A stretch of DNA of 7,359 bases from Candidatus Delongbacteria bacterium (GTDB lineage Bacteria; UBA4055). The stretch is from contig WTAK01000142.1 in the NCBI GenBank assembly GCA_013139625.1, positions 1-7,359 of the forward strand, in the 5' to 3' direction. Below the pieces are notes generated by a model, which saw nothing but the letters and a program-made list of their open reading frames with translations, ran no database searches and was not told the DNA's origin. This document shows positions 6,278-7,359 of the stretch, piece after piece. Each line of letters begins with the position of its first letter. The stretch's first letter is position 1. The translations under genes were made by a program, and so were the position numbers.

Positions 6278-7359
6278 ATGGAAAATACATTAAATATTTT
6301 AATTCTGGAAGACAACGTTGATGATCTTGGTTTGATAAAAAGAGAATTAGAAAAACTCGATGAAAATATTATTGTCAGAAGTACTGATAATAGAGCAGAA
6401 TATATAAAATTTCTGAATGAAGAATTACCAAATATCGTACTATCAGACTATAAATTACCGGATATTAATGGTAAAGAATCCTATGATATACTAAGGGATC
6501 TCAATTCGGATATTCCATTTATTCTTGTTTCCGGCAGTATCGGTGAAGAAGGTGCTATCGATTTATTAGTTTACGGAATGAATGATTACATTCTTAAAGA
6601 TAATTTAAAAAAACTTGTACCTGCAATTAAAAGAGAAATTAAGGAGTATAAAAATAGGTTAGATACCAAAATTATACAAGATAAATTAATTGATAGTGAA
6701 AGAAATTATCGTCTCATGACTACAAATACATTAGATACGATATGGAGAACAGATAAAGAATTCAATGTAACTTTTGTTAATGATGCGATTTTTGAACTTT
6801 TAAGATACACCCCTGAAGAATTTATTGGAATGAGTGCAAATACTTTTGTGACAGCAGAAGGAATGAAGACAATTGAATCTGTTGCTAAGGAATTAACTGA
6901 AAATTATAAAAATGGAAAAATTATTCAATCTAAATTTGAAGTAGAACAAATTCGTAAAGACGGTTCTATAATTGATGTTGGATTAAGAGCAAATATATTA
7001 GAAGATGATAATGGAGAATTTATCGGTTTCCAAGGTAGATCTGTAGATATTACTGAACAAAATAAGATTCAAAAAGAACTACTGAGACTCTCTATGGCCG
7101 TTGAGCAAAGCCCGAATGTAGTTGTTTTAACAGATCTATCAGGTAATATTATTTATGCAAACCCTCGATTTACAGTAATAACAGGATATAACCTTGAAGA
7201 AGCACTAGGTACAAATCCCCGTATCTTAAAATCCGGTGAAATGGAAGATGGATTTTATATGAAATTATGGGAAATCGTTTCTTCTGGCAAAATATGGAAA
7301 GGTGAAATGAGTAACAAGAAAAAGGACGGAACTCTTTACTGGGAAAAAGCTATTATCAG
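6278..7359 (+). CDS. Receiver-PAS-PAS signalling protein (3' end missing)
   Basis: ATG 6278 follows AAGGA at 6264-6268 by nine bases, and the frame stays open to the right edge (360 complete codons). Residues 1-125 form a receiver with E11/D12, phospho-acceptor D57 (LSDYKLP), S85 in LVSGSIGEEG and K107 in YILKDNL. This subtype often sits at the N terminus of multi-domain PAS kinases or cyclases. A PAS domain follows at about 140-262 (closing DITEQ at 257). A second PAS begins near 268 and carries ILKSGEMEDGF and WKGEMSNKKKDGTLYWE, a widespread PAS subclass also seen in NifL-like and cyclase-linked sensors; its cofactor cannot be read from this. The output domain lies beyond the window and could be a histidine kinase, a GGDEF/EAL domain or none. 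It is in the same orientation, 17 bases behind the Rcp1-like gene, so probably in the same transcript. It may be a second target of the upstream kinase. Confidence 0.9.
   Translation, partial: MENTLNILILEDNVDDLGLIKRELEKLDENIIVRSTDNRAEYIKFLNEELPNIVLSDYKLPDINGKESYDILRDLNSDIPFILVSGSIGEEGAIDLLVYGMNDYILKDNLKKLVPAIKREIKEYKNRLDTKIIQDKLIDSERNYRLMTTNTLDTIWRTDKEFNVTFVNDAIFELLRYTPEEFIGMSANTFVTAEGMKTIESVAKELTENYKNGKIIQSKFEVEQIRKDGSIIDVGLRANILEDDNGEFIGFQGRSVDITEQNKIQKELLRLSMAVEQSPNVVVLTDLSGNIIYANPRFTVITGYNLEEALGTNPRILKSGEMEDGFYMKLWEIVSSGKIWKGEMSNKKKDGTLYWEKAII

Noticed and set aside
1..7359. CRISPR array, tRNA/rRNA, insertion sequence or prophage genes
   Set aside because: No regularly spaced repeats, no RNA gene signatures and no transposase or integrase motifs were seen; repeated DNA here is paralogous PAS coding sequence.

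Overview
The window is AT-rich (by eye about one third G+C or less) and fully coding on the + strand, with the longest gap only 65 bases. Nothing in it is a housekeeping marker, so taxonomy stays open. The signal peptide and periplasmic-type sensor domains fit a diderm (Gram-negative) bacterium. Clear AAGGAG-like ribosome binding sites before two genes argue against a typical Bacteroidetes. The dense multi-PAS signalling repertoire suggests an environmental, perhaps anaerobic or sediment lineage. This placement is inference only.

Layout: (1) from the left edge to 1571, the 3' part of a multi-PAS protein with no kinase domain; (2) 1607-3247, a second kinase-less four-PAS protein that is a paralogue of the first; (3) 3244-5751, overlapping gene 2 by ATGA, a membrane histidine kinase with two tandem periplasmic solute-binding (Venus-flytrap) domains, one inner transmembrane helix, a long coiled coil, and HisKA and HATPase domains; (4) after a 65-base gap containing two inverted repeats, 5817-6260, a stand-alone Rcp1-like receiver; (5) 6278 to the right edge, a receiver-PAS-PAS protein cut by the window. 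The same strand, short gaps and one start-stop overlap suggest a single operon.

How they may work together: the kinase would sense a small solute in the periplasm and phosphorylate one or both receivers. The two PAS proteins end in the same coiled coil plus an LFxxRExRIKELRDE tail and contain no catalytic domain. They look like cytosolic sensory adaptors that could act on the kinase or another partner through their helices. That link is inferred from gene order and a shared coil motif, not shown.

The individual families are all familiar. The parts most worth a second look are the pair of kinase-less PAS proteins with conserved ends and exchanged middles, the altered ligand-pocket positions in both flytrap domains, the structured kinase/receiver gap, and two receivers served by one visible kinase.
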